NCBI RefSeq assembly: GCF_013282575.1
Contig: NZ_JAAAYE010000010.1
Location: forward strand, 1 to 64,000
DNA: 64,000 nucleotides
Source: Paraburkholderia sp. NMBU_R16
GTDB lineage: Bacteria; Pseudomonadota; Gammaproteobacteria; Burkholderiales; Burkholderiaceae
Reading direction: 5' to 3'
The notes beneath the pieces were generated by a model. The model searched no databases. It was not told the origin of the DNA and saw only the letters and a list, made by a program, of their open reading frames with translations. A program made the position numbers and the translations under genes. The stretch's first letter is position 1, and each line of letters starts with the position of its first letter. Of the stretch, positions 47,777 through 56,978 are shown in pieces.

Positions 47777-48931
47777 ATGACCAAGAGCAAAATATTGGGT
47801 CGCCGTGCGACGACCTTTGGCATTCTGGGGGCCCTGGCCGCCGTTTCTGCCGGGGTGGCGCATGCCGACGAAACCGTGAAGATCGGTGAAGTCGCACCTC
47901 TGACCGGTCCGGCTTCATATCTGGGCAAGGACACTGAGAACGGCGCGAGGCTCGCGGTCGAGGAAATCAACGAAAAGGGGCTTGTCGTCGGCGGAAAGAA
48001 AGTCATACTGGTTCTCGACGCCGAGGACGATGCTGGCGATCCGCGCCAAGCCACGCAGGTCGCACAAAAGCTTGTCGACGACAAGGTAGTGGCGATAGTC
48101 GGTCACATGAATTCGGGAACGACGATTCCGGCGTCCAAGATCTACCGTGATGCCGGTATCGTGCAGGTCTCGCCGTCCGCTACGAATCCGGCGTACACGC
48201 AACAGGGCTTCAAGACCGCATACCGCGTGGTTGCAACCGATGCCCAGCAAGGGCCGGCCCTCGCCGATTACGCGACGCGGACGCTAAAAGTCAGGACGGT
48301 CGCTATCGTCGACGACGCCACCGCATACGGCCAGGGTCTGGCCAATGAATTCGAGAAACGTGCGAAGGCAGACGGCCTTTCAGTGGTTTCGCACGACGCG
48401 ACCAACGATAAGGCCACCGACTTCCGCGCGATCCTTACAAAAATCAAGGGTGAGCATCCCGACGTAATCATGTATGGCGGCCTCGACGCGACCGGTGGCC
48501 CGTTTGCGAAGCAGGCTAAGCAGCTCGGCATGACGCAGAAGATTCTTGCAGGCGACGGCCTGTGCGCCGACGACCTTTCAAAACTCGCCGGCGCCGCAGC
48601 CGATGACGTGATCTGCTCCATCGCAGGCTCGCCGCTCGAGAAGATGCCGAAGGGTCCGGCCTTCATGCAGCGCTACGAAAAACGCTTCGGTACACACCCT
48701 GTCCTGAACTCGCCATTCGCTTATGACGCTGTATACGTCATTGCCGAAGCGATGAAGCGTGCGGGCTCGACGGCCCCAGACAAGATTCTTGCCGCAATGC
48801 CAGCGACGAACTATGAGGGCGTTCTCGGCCAGACGCAGTTCGACTCGAAGGGCGACCTGGTCCACGGGACGATTTCTCTCTACAAGTACGTCGGTGGAAA
48901 GCAAACCCTCCTCGACTACCTGAAGAATTAA
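47777..48931 (+). CDS. livK: Branched-chain-type amino acid ABC transporter, periplasmic binding protein
   Basis: A 384-residue type I periplasmic binding protein. The signal peptide ends VSAGVAHA|DETVK. The mature chain has the Leu/Ile/Val-binding family signatures: IGEVAPLTGPASYLGKDTEN, VVAIVGHMNSGTTIPASKIY, GIVQVSPSATNPAYTQQGFK, and IMYGGLDATGGPFAKQAKQL. It starts the livKHMGF operon, preceded by the ArgR-like element. The ligand is unknown. The genes across the regulator (D-amino-acid dehydrogenase, asparaginase, OCD family) suggest the substrate may be an amide or basic amino acid, not only Leu/Ile/Val. Confidence 0.93.
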   Translation: MTKSKILGRRATTFGILGALAAVSAGVAHADETVKIGEVAPLTGPASYLGKDTENGARLAVEEINEKGLVVGGKKVILVLDAEDDAGDPRQATQVAQKLVDDKVVAIVGHMNSGTTIPASKIYRDAGIVQVSPSATNPAYTQQGFKTAYRVVATDAQQGPALADYATRTLKVRTVAIVDDATAYGQGLANEFEKRAKADGLSVVSHDATNDKATDFRAILTKIKGEHPDVIMYGGLDATGGPFAKQAKQLGMTQKILAGDGLCADDLSKLAGAAADDVICSIAGSPLEKMPKGPAFMQRYEKRFGTHPVLNSPFAYDAVYVIAEAMKRAGSTAPDKILAAMPATNYEGVLGQTQFDSKGDLVHGTISLYKYVGGKQTLLDYLKN

Positions 48932-49113
48932 CCCGCGAGGATCTGCTGGCCAATCAGGCACAACTGCAGCGATGCGGCTGTGTCTGTCCTACTTCTTCTT
49001 TTTCCTCACTCCCGCCGCATTGATAGCGAAACGCGCTGGCTACCGAGGAGCGGTCCCGTCGCGCAGGGCGTAATTCCCGCAAACGCACAACGGCCGGACG
49101 TTCTGAACCGGAT

Positions 49114-50064
49114 ATGGACATCTTTCTTCAGCAGTTGATCAACGGACTGGTGCTTGGCAGCATCTACGCCATCATTGCACTCGGTTACACCATGGTGTAC
49201 GGGATTCTGGGCATCATCAACTTCGCGCACGGCGACGTGCTCATGGTAGGCGCCATGGTCGCGCTCTCCGCGATCGACGTGCTCCACAATCACTTCCCGG
49301 GCCTCGGGAACATCCCCACGCTGTGTATTGCGCTCGCGATTGCCGCGATCGTGTGTGCCGTTGTCGGGTACACGATCGAAAAGGTCGCGTATCGGCCGCT
49401 GCGTCGCGCGCCGCGCCTTGCACCGCTGATCACCGCGATCGGTGTATCGATCCTGCTGCAGACGTTCGCCATGATCATCTGGGGCCGCAATCCGCAGGCG
49501 TTCCCCCAACTCGTCTCGACCGACCCGATCAACGTCATCGAGCCGACTGGAACCGGCGTGGGCGCCGTGATCTCGATGACGGAAATCGTCATCATCGTCG
49601 TCGCGTTCATCGTAATGGCGGGTCTGCTGCTCCTCGTGCACAAGACCAAGCTCGGCCGCGCCATGCGCTCGATTGCCGAGAACCCGAACAATGCTTCGCT
49701 GATGGGCGTGAACCCGAACTTCGTGATCTCGGCCACGTTCATGATCGGCTCCGCGCTCGCCGCGCTGGCCGGCGTGATGATCGCCTCGGAATACGGCAAC
49801 GCGCACTTCTACATGGGTTTCATCCCCGGCATGAAGGCCTTCACGGCCGCGGTGCTGGGCGGTATCGGCAACCTCGGCGGCGCGATGGTCGGCGGTGTGG
49901 TGCTCGGCCTGATCGAACAGCTCGGCGCAGGCTACATCGGCAACCTGACCGGCGGTGTGTTCGGTAGTAACTATCAGGACGTCTTCGCATTCATCGTGCT
50001 GATCGCCGTGCTCGTGTTCCGTCCGTCGGGGCTCATGGGCGAACGTGTCGCGGACCGCGCATAA
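49114..50064 (+). CDS. livH: Branched-chain-type amino acid ABC transporter permease LivH
   Basis: A 316-residue integral membrane permease with about eight transmembrane helices. Family landmarks are LINGLVLGSIYAIIALGYTM, YGILGIINFAHGDVLMVGAM, SIAENPNNASLMGVNPNFV (the cytoplasmic coupling loop with EN) and KAFTAAVLGGIGNLGGAMVG. It pairs with LivM to form the inner-membrane channel and is 182 bp after livK; the rest of the transporter follows closely. Confidence 0.94.
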   Translation: MDIFLQQLINGLVLGSIYAIIALGYTMVYGILGIINFAHGDVLMVGAMVALSAIDVLHNHFPGLGNIPTLCIALAIAAIVCAVVGYTIEKVAYRPLRRAPRLAPLITAIGVSILLQTFAMIIWGRNPQAFPQLVSTDPINVIEPTGTGVGAVISMTEIVIIVVAFIVMAGLLLLVHKTKLGRAMRSIAENPNNASLMGVNPNFVISATFMIGSALAALAGVMIASEYGNAHFYMGFIPGMKAFTAAVLGGIGNLGGAMVGGVVLGLIEQLGAGYIGNLTGGVFGSNYQDVFAFIVLIAVLVFRPSGLMGERVADRA

Positions 50065-50080
50065 GAGGGAGTAGCAGAAC

Positions 50081-51250
50081 ATGACTTCAATTCAATCGAT
50101 CGAGCCGTCGACGACGCTCATCCCCGAAAAGAACACGACGAAGATCCTCGCAGTGGGCGTCGTGACCGCCATCGCCGTTGCCGCGGTGCCCTTCGTGGTC
50201 GGCGCCGCGGGCGGCAACTACTGGGTGCGCGTGCTCGACTTCGCGATGCTCTATGTGATGCTCGCGCTGGGCCTGAACGTGGTGGTGGGCTTCGCCGGCC
50301 TGCTGGACCTGGGCTATATCGCGTTCTACGCGGTGGGCGCCTACGTCGCCGCGCTGCTCACTTCGCCGCACCTCACCACGCAGTTCGCGTGGATCGCCAA
50401 CATGTTCCCGGACGGGCTGCATACGCCGTACTGGATCGTGGTGCCGTGCGCCATGGCGCTCGCGGCGATCGCGGGTCTCCTGCTCGGCACACCCACCTTG
50501 CGGCTGCGCGGCGACTACCTCGCGATCGTGACCTTGGGATTCGGGGAAATCGTCCGGATCTTCATGAACAACCTCGACCGTCCGGTGAACATCACCAACG
50601 GGCCGCAGGGCATTACCGGCATCGCGCCGCTGCGGGTGTTCGGCTTCGATCTCGCGCAGCCGCATGAGATCCTTGGCTTCATGTTCACGTCGGTCTACAT
50701 GTACTACTACGTGTTCGTGATCTGCGCGCTGCTCGTGATCTGGGTCTGTACGCGGTTGCAGCACTCGCGTATCGGTCGCGCCTGGGCCGCCATTCGCGAA
50801 GATGAAATCGCCGCCAAGGCAATGGGCATCAACACGCGTAACGTGAAACTGCTCGCATTCGCGATGGGCGCATCGTTCGGCGGTCTGTCGGGCGCGATGT
50901 TCGGCGCCTTCCAGGGCTTCGTGTCGCCGGAATCGTTCACCTTCTGGGAATCGGTTGTCGTGCTGGCGTGCGTGGTGCTCGGCGGCATGGGCCACATCCC
51001 GGGCGTGATCCTCGGCGCGGTGCTGCTCGCGATCTTCCCGGAATTTCTGCGTTCGACGATGGGGCCGCTGCAGAACGCGGTCTTCGGTCACCAGATTGTC
51101 GATACGGAAGTGATCCGTCAACTCCTCTACGGTCTTGCGATGGTGCTGATCATGCTGTACCGCTCCGAAGGCCTGTGGCCGTCGCCGAAGCATGAAGACA
51201 AGATCGCGAAGCTCGCGAAACGCAACGGCAACAAACCGGTGTGCGCCTAA
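50081..51250 (+). CDS. livM: Branched-chain-type amino acid ABC transporter permease LivM
   Basis: A 389-residue permease with about ten transmembrane helices. Conserved blocks are LGLNVVVGFAGLLDLGYIAF, FYAVGAYVAALLTSP, LRLRGDYLAIVTLGFGEIVR, the coupling loop WAAIREDEIAAKAMGINTRN and VVLGGMGHIPGVILGAVLL. It starts 16 bp after livH and forms the heterodimeric membrane part with LivH. Confidence 0.94.
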   Translation: MTSIQSIEPSTTLIPEKNTTKILAVGVVTAIAVAAVPFVVGAAGGNYWVRVLDFAMLYVMLALGLNVVVGFAGLLDLGYIAFYAVGAYVAALLTSPHLTTQFAWIANMFPDGLHTPYWIVVPCAMALAAIAGLLLGTPTLRLRGDYLAIVTLGFGEIVRIFMNNLDRPVNITNGPQGITGIAPLRVFGFDLAQPHEILGFMFTSVYMYYYVFVICALLVIWVCTRLQHSRIGRAWAAIREDEIAAKAMGINTRNVKLLAFAMGASFGGLSGAMFGAFQGFVSPESFTFWESVVVLACVVLGGMGHIPGVILGAVLLAIFPEFLRSTMGPLQNAVFGHQIVDTEVIRQLLYGLAMVLIMLYRSEGLWPSPKHEDKIAKLAKRNGNKPVCA

Positions 51251-51268
51251 GGACAGGGAGAACTGCAC

Positions 51269-52041
51269 ATGAGCGATAACATTCGGCTGTCCGTGACGGG
51301 CGTGAACAAGCGCTTCGGGGGGCTGCAGGCGCTGTCCGACGTCGGCCTGGAAATTACGGCGGGCAACATCTACGGCCTGATCGGCCCGAACGGCGCTGGC
51401 AAGACGACGTTCTTCAACGTAATCACCGGGCTCTACACGCCGGACTCCGGTGAGTTCAAGCTGGACGGCGAGGCGTACATGCCGACGGCCGTTTATCAAG
51501 TTGCGAAGGCGGGCATTGCCCGTACGTTCCAGAACATCCGTCTGTTCGGTGGCATGACCGCGCTGGAGAACGTGATGGTGGGCCGCCACGTGCGCACGAA
51601 GCATGGCCTGTTCGGTGCCGTGTTCCAAACGCCGGCGGAACGCCAGGAAGAGCGAGAGATCAAAGAACATGCAATCGAGCTGCTCGAATACGTCGGCATC
51701 GCACAATACGCGGACTACACCTCGCGCAACCTCTCATACGGTCACCAGCGCCGTCTGGAAATCGCGCGCGCGCTCGCGACCGATCCGAAGCTGCTCGCGC
51801 TCGACGAGCCGGCTGCAGGCATGAACGCGACCGAGAAGCTCGAGCTCACGAAGCTGCTCGACAAGATCCGCGGCGACGGCAAGACGATCCTCCTGATCGA
51901 ACACGACGTGAAGCTGGTGATGGGCCTATGCAACCGCATGACCGTGCTCGACTACGGCAAGGTGATCGCCGAAGGTTTGCCGCAAGACGTGCAGAAGGAC
52001 GCGAAAGTGATCGAGGCATATCTGGGCGCGGGGGTCCACTG

Positions 52042-52042
<1 letters not shown>
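51269..52042 (+). CDS. livG: Branched-chain-type amino acid ABC transporter ATPase LivG
   Basis: A 257-residue ABC ATPase. Walker A is GLIGPNGAGKTTFFNVITGL, the LivG-type Q-loop region is ARTFQNIRLFGGMTALENVM, the signature is LSYGHQRRLEIARALATDP (LSYGHQ in place of LSGGQ, normal for LivG), and Walker B is LLALDEPAAGMNATE. Its stop overlaps the livF start by one base (TGATG), so the two ATPases are translationally coupled. Confidence 0.95.
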
Positions 52043-52758
<716 letters not shown>

Positions 52759-52864
52759 ATCGCCAACACCAGCGGCACATATTCCTACCACTTCCGATCA
52801 TCATGTAGCGGATGCAGTATGCGAGCCACACGGGATATGCTAATTTTTTAGCGGGCTTTGCATC

Positions 52865-53740
52865 TTAGTACACCCCTGGCACCCCAGGCGGACGGTGTTT
52901 GAAGCGCCGGTGTACCCAGTAGTATTGATCGGGGAATCGCAGAATCTGCGTCTCGAGAAATGCGTTCATTCTCGAAGCATCGTCCATATCGTTCCCCGAC
53001 GGAAAACCGTCGAGCGGCTCGAAGATCGTAAGCTTGTAGCCCTTGAAATCCGGGAGCACTTCGGTCACGAACGGCACGACCCGCGCGTGGCCCAACTTGG
53101 CAAGCCGCGAGACCGAAGTCAACGTACACGCAGGAACGCCGAAAAACGGCGCAAAAACAGAATTCTCGATACCGTGGTCCATATCGGCTGCCAGCATCAC
53201 GGGCTTGCCTGAGCGCAGGATCGAGAGAACCCTTCTCGCGCTCGTGGAGCGCTCGATCATTTCCGCGCCGAACCTGCCACGCTGGCGCTTTGCCAGCTCG
53301 CACATGCGCGTATTCGACATGCGCGTGTACAACGCCGCGACAGGCAATTGCATCGAATACAGCATGCAGCCGACCTCGATCCCGACGAAGTGAAATCCCA
53401 TGAAGATCGTCGGCGGCGCATCCGTGTCTTCGAGATCGAGTTTGCTGTCGATCTGGACGATCGCCCTAATAGCCCGGGCGCTACCGAACCACTGAATACC
53501 CCGCTCCAGATAGCTGCGGACAACCTGCCGAAAATGAGCCTTCGCGAGATCGTCGTGCTCGAGCGCGCTCTTCTCCGGAAAGCACAGGCGCAAGTTCACC
53601 AATACGATATGTTTTCGGCGGCTCGGAAACGCGTACAACATCGTGCCGAGCATACTGCCAAGCCTCGCGACCAGCGCATAAGGTAGAACCGAGAACGCGC
53701 GCAACACCGCGACGAGGAATGCGTGACCGAGTTGTTCCAC
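52865..53740 (-). CDS. Lipid A biosynthesis lauroyl acyltransferase family protein (LpxL/HtrB-like)
   Basis: A 291-residue LpxL/LpxM-family inner-membrane acyltransferase. A hydrophobic N-terminus (FLVAVLRAFSVLPYALVARL) anchors it. The H(X4)E catalytic motif is GFHFVGIEVG near residue 120. Other blocks are YTRMSNTRMCELAKRQRGRF, MLAADMDHGIENSVFAPFFG and, near the C-terminus, QYYWVHRRFKHRPPG. It adds a secondary acyl chain to lipid A. A second LpxL-type gene is usual in Burkholderia. It is convergent with livF and followed on its strand by nothing in this stretch. Confidence 0.92.
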   Translation of the reverse strand: MEQLGHAFLVAVLRAFSVLPYALVARLGSMLGTMLYAFPSRRKHIVLVNLRLCFPEKSALEHDDLAKAHFRQVVRSYLERGIQWFGSARAIRAIVQIDSKLDLEDTDAPPTIFMGFHFVGIEVGCMLYSMQLPVAALYTRMSNTRMCELAKRQRGRFGAEMIERSTSARRVLSILRSGKPVMLAADMDHGIENSVFAPFFGVPACTLTSVSRLAKLGHARVVPFVTEVLPDFKGYKLTIFEPLDGFPSGNDMDDASRMNAFLETQILRFPDQYYWVHRRFKHRPPGVPGVY

Positions 53741-53752
53741 GAAGTATCCCGA

Positions 53753-54280
53753 TCAGCCAGGCCGGCGGAATTCGCTTTCCACCCAAGCCGCGGCGCTCGC
53801 CTTGCTCAATTTGAACGTTGCCCCCACACGCACCTGCGCAAGCCGTTCGCCGGCGGAATCGAGCGCACTCAATAGTGCGTAGGGCTCGTCCTCGTCGGGC
53901 ACGATGTCCAATGTGATCTCGAGTTGATCGTCGCCCGTTGCCGCCGCTACTGTTACCCGCTTGTGCAGCTGCGCGCGCAGTTGCTGCTCGTGCCGGCGCA
54001 ATACCTCGGAAGCCGTTTTTACGAGGGTATTGAATGCCGATGTGTCGAGTGGCTTCGGATCCTTCTTGTTGCGGCCCATTGTCCAAGGTCCGACAAGCGC
54101 GGGTTCCGGTTCCCCGTCCTTGATCATTTGAACGGCCCAGCCGTCGTCGTCTTCGTTCTTGACCACGCGCGCAGTCCAGCCCCCGTCTCGCCACAGACGA
54201 TCCTCGTGCAGGGTTTCAGGTACTTCGTCGCAAAGCCCCTGTGCGGCGAGATCGGGCGATGAAAGCGGTGTATCGGTCAT
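53753..54280 (-). CDS. Hypothetical protein, conserved in Burkholderiales
   Basis: A 175-residue cytosolic protein. Blocks are LWRDGGWTARVVKNEDDDGW, VGPWTMGRNKKDPKPLDTSA, FNTLVKTASEVLRRHEQQLR and, at the C-terminus, LAQVRVGATFKLSKASAAAW. The length and the mixed acidic N-terminus with a central helix are consistent across a small Burkholderiales family without known function. The start at 54280 is preferred; an ATG at 54310 would add ten residues, and neither has a clear ribosome-binding site. It lies 12 bp upstream of the acyltransferase gene, so the two are probably co-transcribed. Confidence 0.72.
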   Translation of the reverse strand: MTDTPLSSPDLAAQGLCDEVPETLHEDRLWRDGGWTARVVKNEDDDGWAVQMIKDGEPEPALVGPWTMGRNKKDPKPLDTSAFNTLVKTASEVLRRHEQQLRAQLHKRVTVAAATGDDQLEITLDIVPDEDEPYALLSALDSAGERLAQVRVGATFKLSKASAAAWVESEFRRPG

Positions 54281-54444
54281 TTCGGGTTCATGGTCGTTCG
54301 TGGGCGGCATTCGGCACAAGGGTGGGATTCTACTCGCCCGGTGGACCGTTCTGTTCAAGTTTGCCGTGAATCTGCCGTTTACCCGGGTTGGCCCGCCACG
54401 GCACCCATCGAACTCCTGGAGCACGCGCGGGCGAACACCGAAGA

Positions 54445-54543
54445 GAGTTCGAGGTCGTCGCGTCCGAGGTGCGCGCGCTCGAGCAACGCAGCGCCGCGGC
54501 CGCCTAGGAGATCGCGGCAGCGATCGGCGAATCGGACAAGCGG
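54445..54543 (+). pseudogene. Fragment of a methyl-accepting chemotaxis protein
   Basis: The frame at 54445 reads EFEVVASEVRALEQRSAAAA, a stop (TAG, 54505-54507), then EIAAAIGESDK. This is the hairpin-tip signature of the chemoreceptor signalling domain, which normally reads close to FAVVASEVRALAQRSAEAAKEI. About 33 codons remain, with an in-frame stop, in a 490-bp region without other genes. It is a decayed receptor relic. Confidence 0.6.
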
Positions 54544-54774
54544 GCCCACGACGCCCGCGGCGCTCGACCTCATTCGATCTCGGGCAACCGGTGACGCGGC
54601 ACGCGCCTTGCGTGCCCCGCATGTCGTGCCGCTTCGGCGCCGCGCGAGCTGACGGACCGCAGGCCACCCGAACTCTTTTAGCACGCGATGACGATGCGCG
54701 GGTGCGGCCGACGCTTGCGCGGGCACGTGCGTTGCGAAAAACCTCATCGTGTCTAACCGCTCGAGGAGCCATTC

Positions 54775-55962
54775 ATGGACGCGCGCAGCCAATCCGATAT
54801 CGCCACGCTGCTCTCGCCGCGGCAGGGTCCGTGCCTGAGCCTCTGCCAACCGGTTCACGGTTCGTTTCCCGACACCAAGCAGGATGTGCTGCGCTATCGG
54901 AACCTGCTGGGGCGCCTGCGCGAAAACGCGTCGGAACGTTATCCGAGCAGCGTGCTCGAACCGATGCTCGCTCGTTTCGATGCACTCATCGGCGAGCGAG
55001 GCTTCTGGGACCACACGTTCAAAGGTCTCGCCGTCTATGGCGCGCCGGACTTTTTTCACGTGGTGCGAACCGCGCAGCCTTTGCCCGAGCGGGCAGTCGT
55101 CGCCGACACCTTTTACCTGAAGCCGCTCATCGAGCAGTTCCAATTCGCGGATAGGTTTCAACTGCTCGTTCTCTCGCGGCACAGTGCGGCGCTCTATCAA
55201 GGCAACGTCTACGGTCTCGAACCCGTAGCACTACACCCCTCCGTGCCGAAAAGCGCGCTCGACGTGCCCGCCACCGCCCCGCAAAGCGAGGACCGTGCCG
55301 TAGCAGCAAAGGGTGGGGAAAACCGCGGCGATCGCTATACCGCGCATCATGGCGGCGGGTCGAAACACGACGTCGTCAATGAAGACGAGGAACGCTTTTT
55401 CCGTGTGCTCGCCCGCGGCATATACGAGCATCATTCGCAGCCGACGGGCTTACCGCTGCTCCTCGCGGCGACGCCGGAGCACCAGGCGCTTTTCCGCCGC
55501 GTCTCGTCCAATCCCCATTTGCTCGACGAGCGTATCGACGCCTACCCGGGCGACGCAAAGCCGACGGAGCTCGCCGCGGCGGCGGCGCGCTCACTCGCCC
55601 GCCGCTGCGAATCGCACTTCGAAGCGCGCGTTGCCGAATATCGCGAGGCCTGGGCGAAACGGCTCGCGACCGACATGGCCAGCGAGGCGCTCGAAGCCGC
55701 GCACGAGGGCCGCGTCGATGCTTTACTGGTGGAAAGCGATGGCCGCGCGGACGGCCGCGCCGAGGCCGATGACCGACTGGGCGAGCCGAGCGGCCGCAAT
55801 CATCGCGAGGTCGATACCCTGCTCGACGATGTCGCACAGGAGGTTTTGCGCGCGGGCGGCGAAGTCATCGTCCTGCCAGCCGAGCGCATGCCTTCGCGCA
55901 CGGGCTTGGCAGCCATCTACCGGTTCCGTGCACCGACGCAAGAGGCTCGCGCACCGCGCTGA
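54775..55962 (+). CDS. baeRF-type (bacterial archaeo-eukaryotic release-factor-like) protein
   Basis: A 395-residue protein whose N-terminal half resembles the baeRF3/baeRF7 families: PCLSLCQPVHGSFPDTKQDV, RYRNLLGRLRE, AVYGAPDFFHVVRTAQPLPE and FQLLVLSRHSAALYQGN, the last being the typical domain-2 pattern. The second half has RFFRVLARGIYEHHSQPTGL and LLLAATPEHQALFRRVSSN, and ends in an eL30-like VDTLLDDVAQEVLRAGGEV. These proteins are predicted to act on stalled ribosomes or in stress responses, mostly on genomic evidence. The start follows GAGGAG. A Gly/His/Asp-rich linker at about 190-205 separates the halves. Confidence 0.75.
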   Translation: MDARSQSDIATLLSPRQGPCLSLCQPVHGSFPDTKQDVLRYRNLLGRLRENASERYPSSVLEPMLARFDALIGERGFWDHTFKGLAVYGAPDFFHVVRTAQPLPERAVVADTFYLKPLIEQFQFADRFQLLVLSRHSAALYQGNVYGLEPVALHPSVPKSALDVPATAPQSEDRAVAAKGGENRGDRYTAHHGGGSKHDVVNEDEERFFRVLARGIYEHHSQPTGLPLLLAATPEHQALFRRVSSNPHLLDERIDAYPGDAKPTELAAAAARSLARRCESHFEARVAEYREAWAKRLATDMASEALEAAHEGRVDALLVESDGRADGRAEADDRLGEPSGRNHREVDTLLDDVAQEVLRAGGEVIVLPAERMPSRTGLAAIYRFRAPTQEARAPR

Positions 55963-56012
55963 GTCGGCGACGCGTCACCGCCTACCGCCGCCGCGCGTCG
56001 CCTGCGCGGCTG

Positions 56013-56846
56013 TCAGGTACAAAGCGATACGCGTTCGGGCTCGTCGGCGTCGAACCAGTCGGGGTGGCGCGCAGCGACGGGACCGAGCGACACGAGGATC
56101 TCCCGCAGGTGCGCACGCATGGCCTGCTCGGCCGCGAGCGGGTCGTGTGCGCGCAGCGCCGAAACGATCTTGGCGTGCTGGCGAATCAACAGATCGAGCG
56201 GCGACACTTCGGGAAGACTCAGATATCGAACGCGATCCATTTGCGCCTTGATGTCCTGAATCGTCTCCCAAGCGGCGATGCAATCGATCGATTGGGCGAT
56301 CGAATAGTGAAATGCCTCGTCGAGTGCGAGGAATCGCGCGGTGTCGTTGACCTTTGCGGCGAGTCTCTGATCGCGGAGGTTTTCGCCGAGCTCCAGCAGT
56401 TGATCGTCAGTAATCGACTCCGCCGCCTTGCGCGCCACCGCTGTCTCGATCGCCTCGCGAATGAAACGCCCCTCGCGGACTCTTCGCGGCGAGATCTTGC
56501 GCACGAACGTGCCGCGCTGCGGTAATACCTGCAACACGCCAGCCTCGGCCAGCTTGATGAACGCCTCGCGCACGGGTTGTCGCGACACATGGAACATCTC
56601 GGCGACTTCCTTTTCCGACAACGGCGTGCCAGGCACCATCTGTCCGATGAAGATCGCCTGGCGCAGCGCCCGGAAGATCTGGGCGCCGATCGGCTCGTGC
56701 GAATCGGGCGAAACCTGCCCGGCCAGATCGGGGAGCGCGGCGCGTGGCGCGGCGGCCAGCCCGCGCCTGGCGGTTGCACCCGGCACGGGCCGGCCGATCG
56801 GCGCGGCCGAACGCGCAATGGCAGCGGTGGAAAGCGAAGTTTTCAT
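56013..56846 (-). CDS. GntR-family (FadR/FCD type) regulator of hexuronate catabolism
   Basis: A 277-residue GntR regulator. After an Ala/Arg-rich extension of about 45 residues come the wHTH (IFRALRQAIFIGQMVPGTPL, SEKEVAEMFHVSRQPVREAF) and the wing LAEAGVLQVLPQRGTFVRKI. The FCD ligand domain has three metal-binding His positions, in LDEAFHYSIA, IRQHAKIVSAL and AMRAHLREI. It is the last gene of the mannonate dehydratase operon. By position and family it is probably a UxuR/ExuR-like repressor answering a hexuronate intermediate, with its operator between manD and uxuB. Confidence 0.9.
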   Translation of the reverse strand: MKTSLSTAAIARSAAPIGRPVPGATARRGLAAAPRAALPDLAGQVSPDSHEPIGAQIFRALRQAIFIGQMVPGTPLSEKEVAEMFHVSRQPVREAFIKLAEAGVLQVLPQRGTFVRKISPRRVREGRFIREAIETAVARKAAESITDDQLLELGENLRDQRLAAKVNDTARFLALDEAFHYSIAQSIDCIAAWETIQDIKAQMDRVRYLSLPEVSPLDLLIRQHAKIVSALRAHDPLAAEQAMRAHLREILVSLGPVAARHPDWFDADEPERVSLCT

Positions 56847-56978
56847 ATCAGCGCAAAAGCGGCGGGAAGCGGTGCGACACGCCGCAGTGCGCCCAGCGGT
56901 GGTTCAGGGAACCCGGGGTATGCCACCGGGCGCATCGGCGTTTGGCGTTTCGTCCAGCGCAGACGAATTCGCACCATA

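Noticed and set aside
52839-52852. GCTAATTTTTTAGC as a terminator of the liv operon or the acyltransferase
   Set aside because: The stem is short and AT-rich, with the T-run in the loop rather than after the stem.
54379-55200. 273-codon minus-strand frame over the chemoreceptor relic and the baeRF gene
   Set aside because: It is a shadow of the plus-strand coding sequence with no motif of its own.
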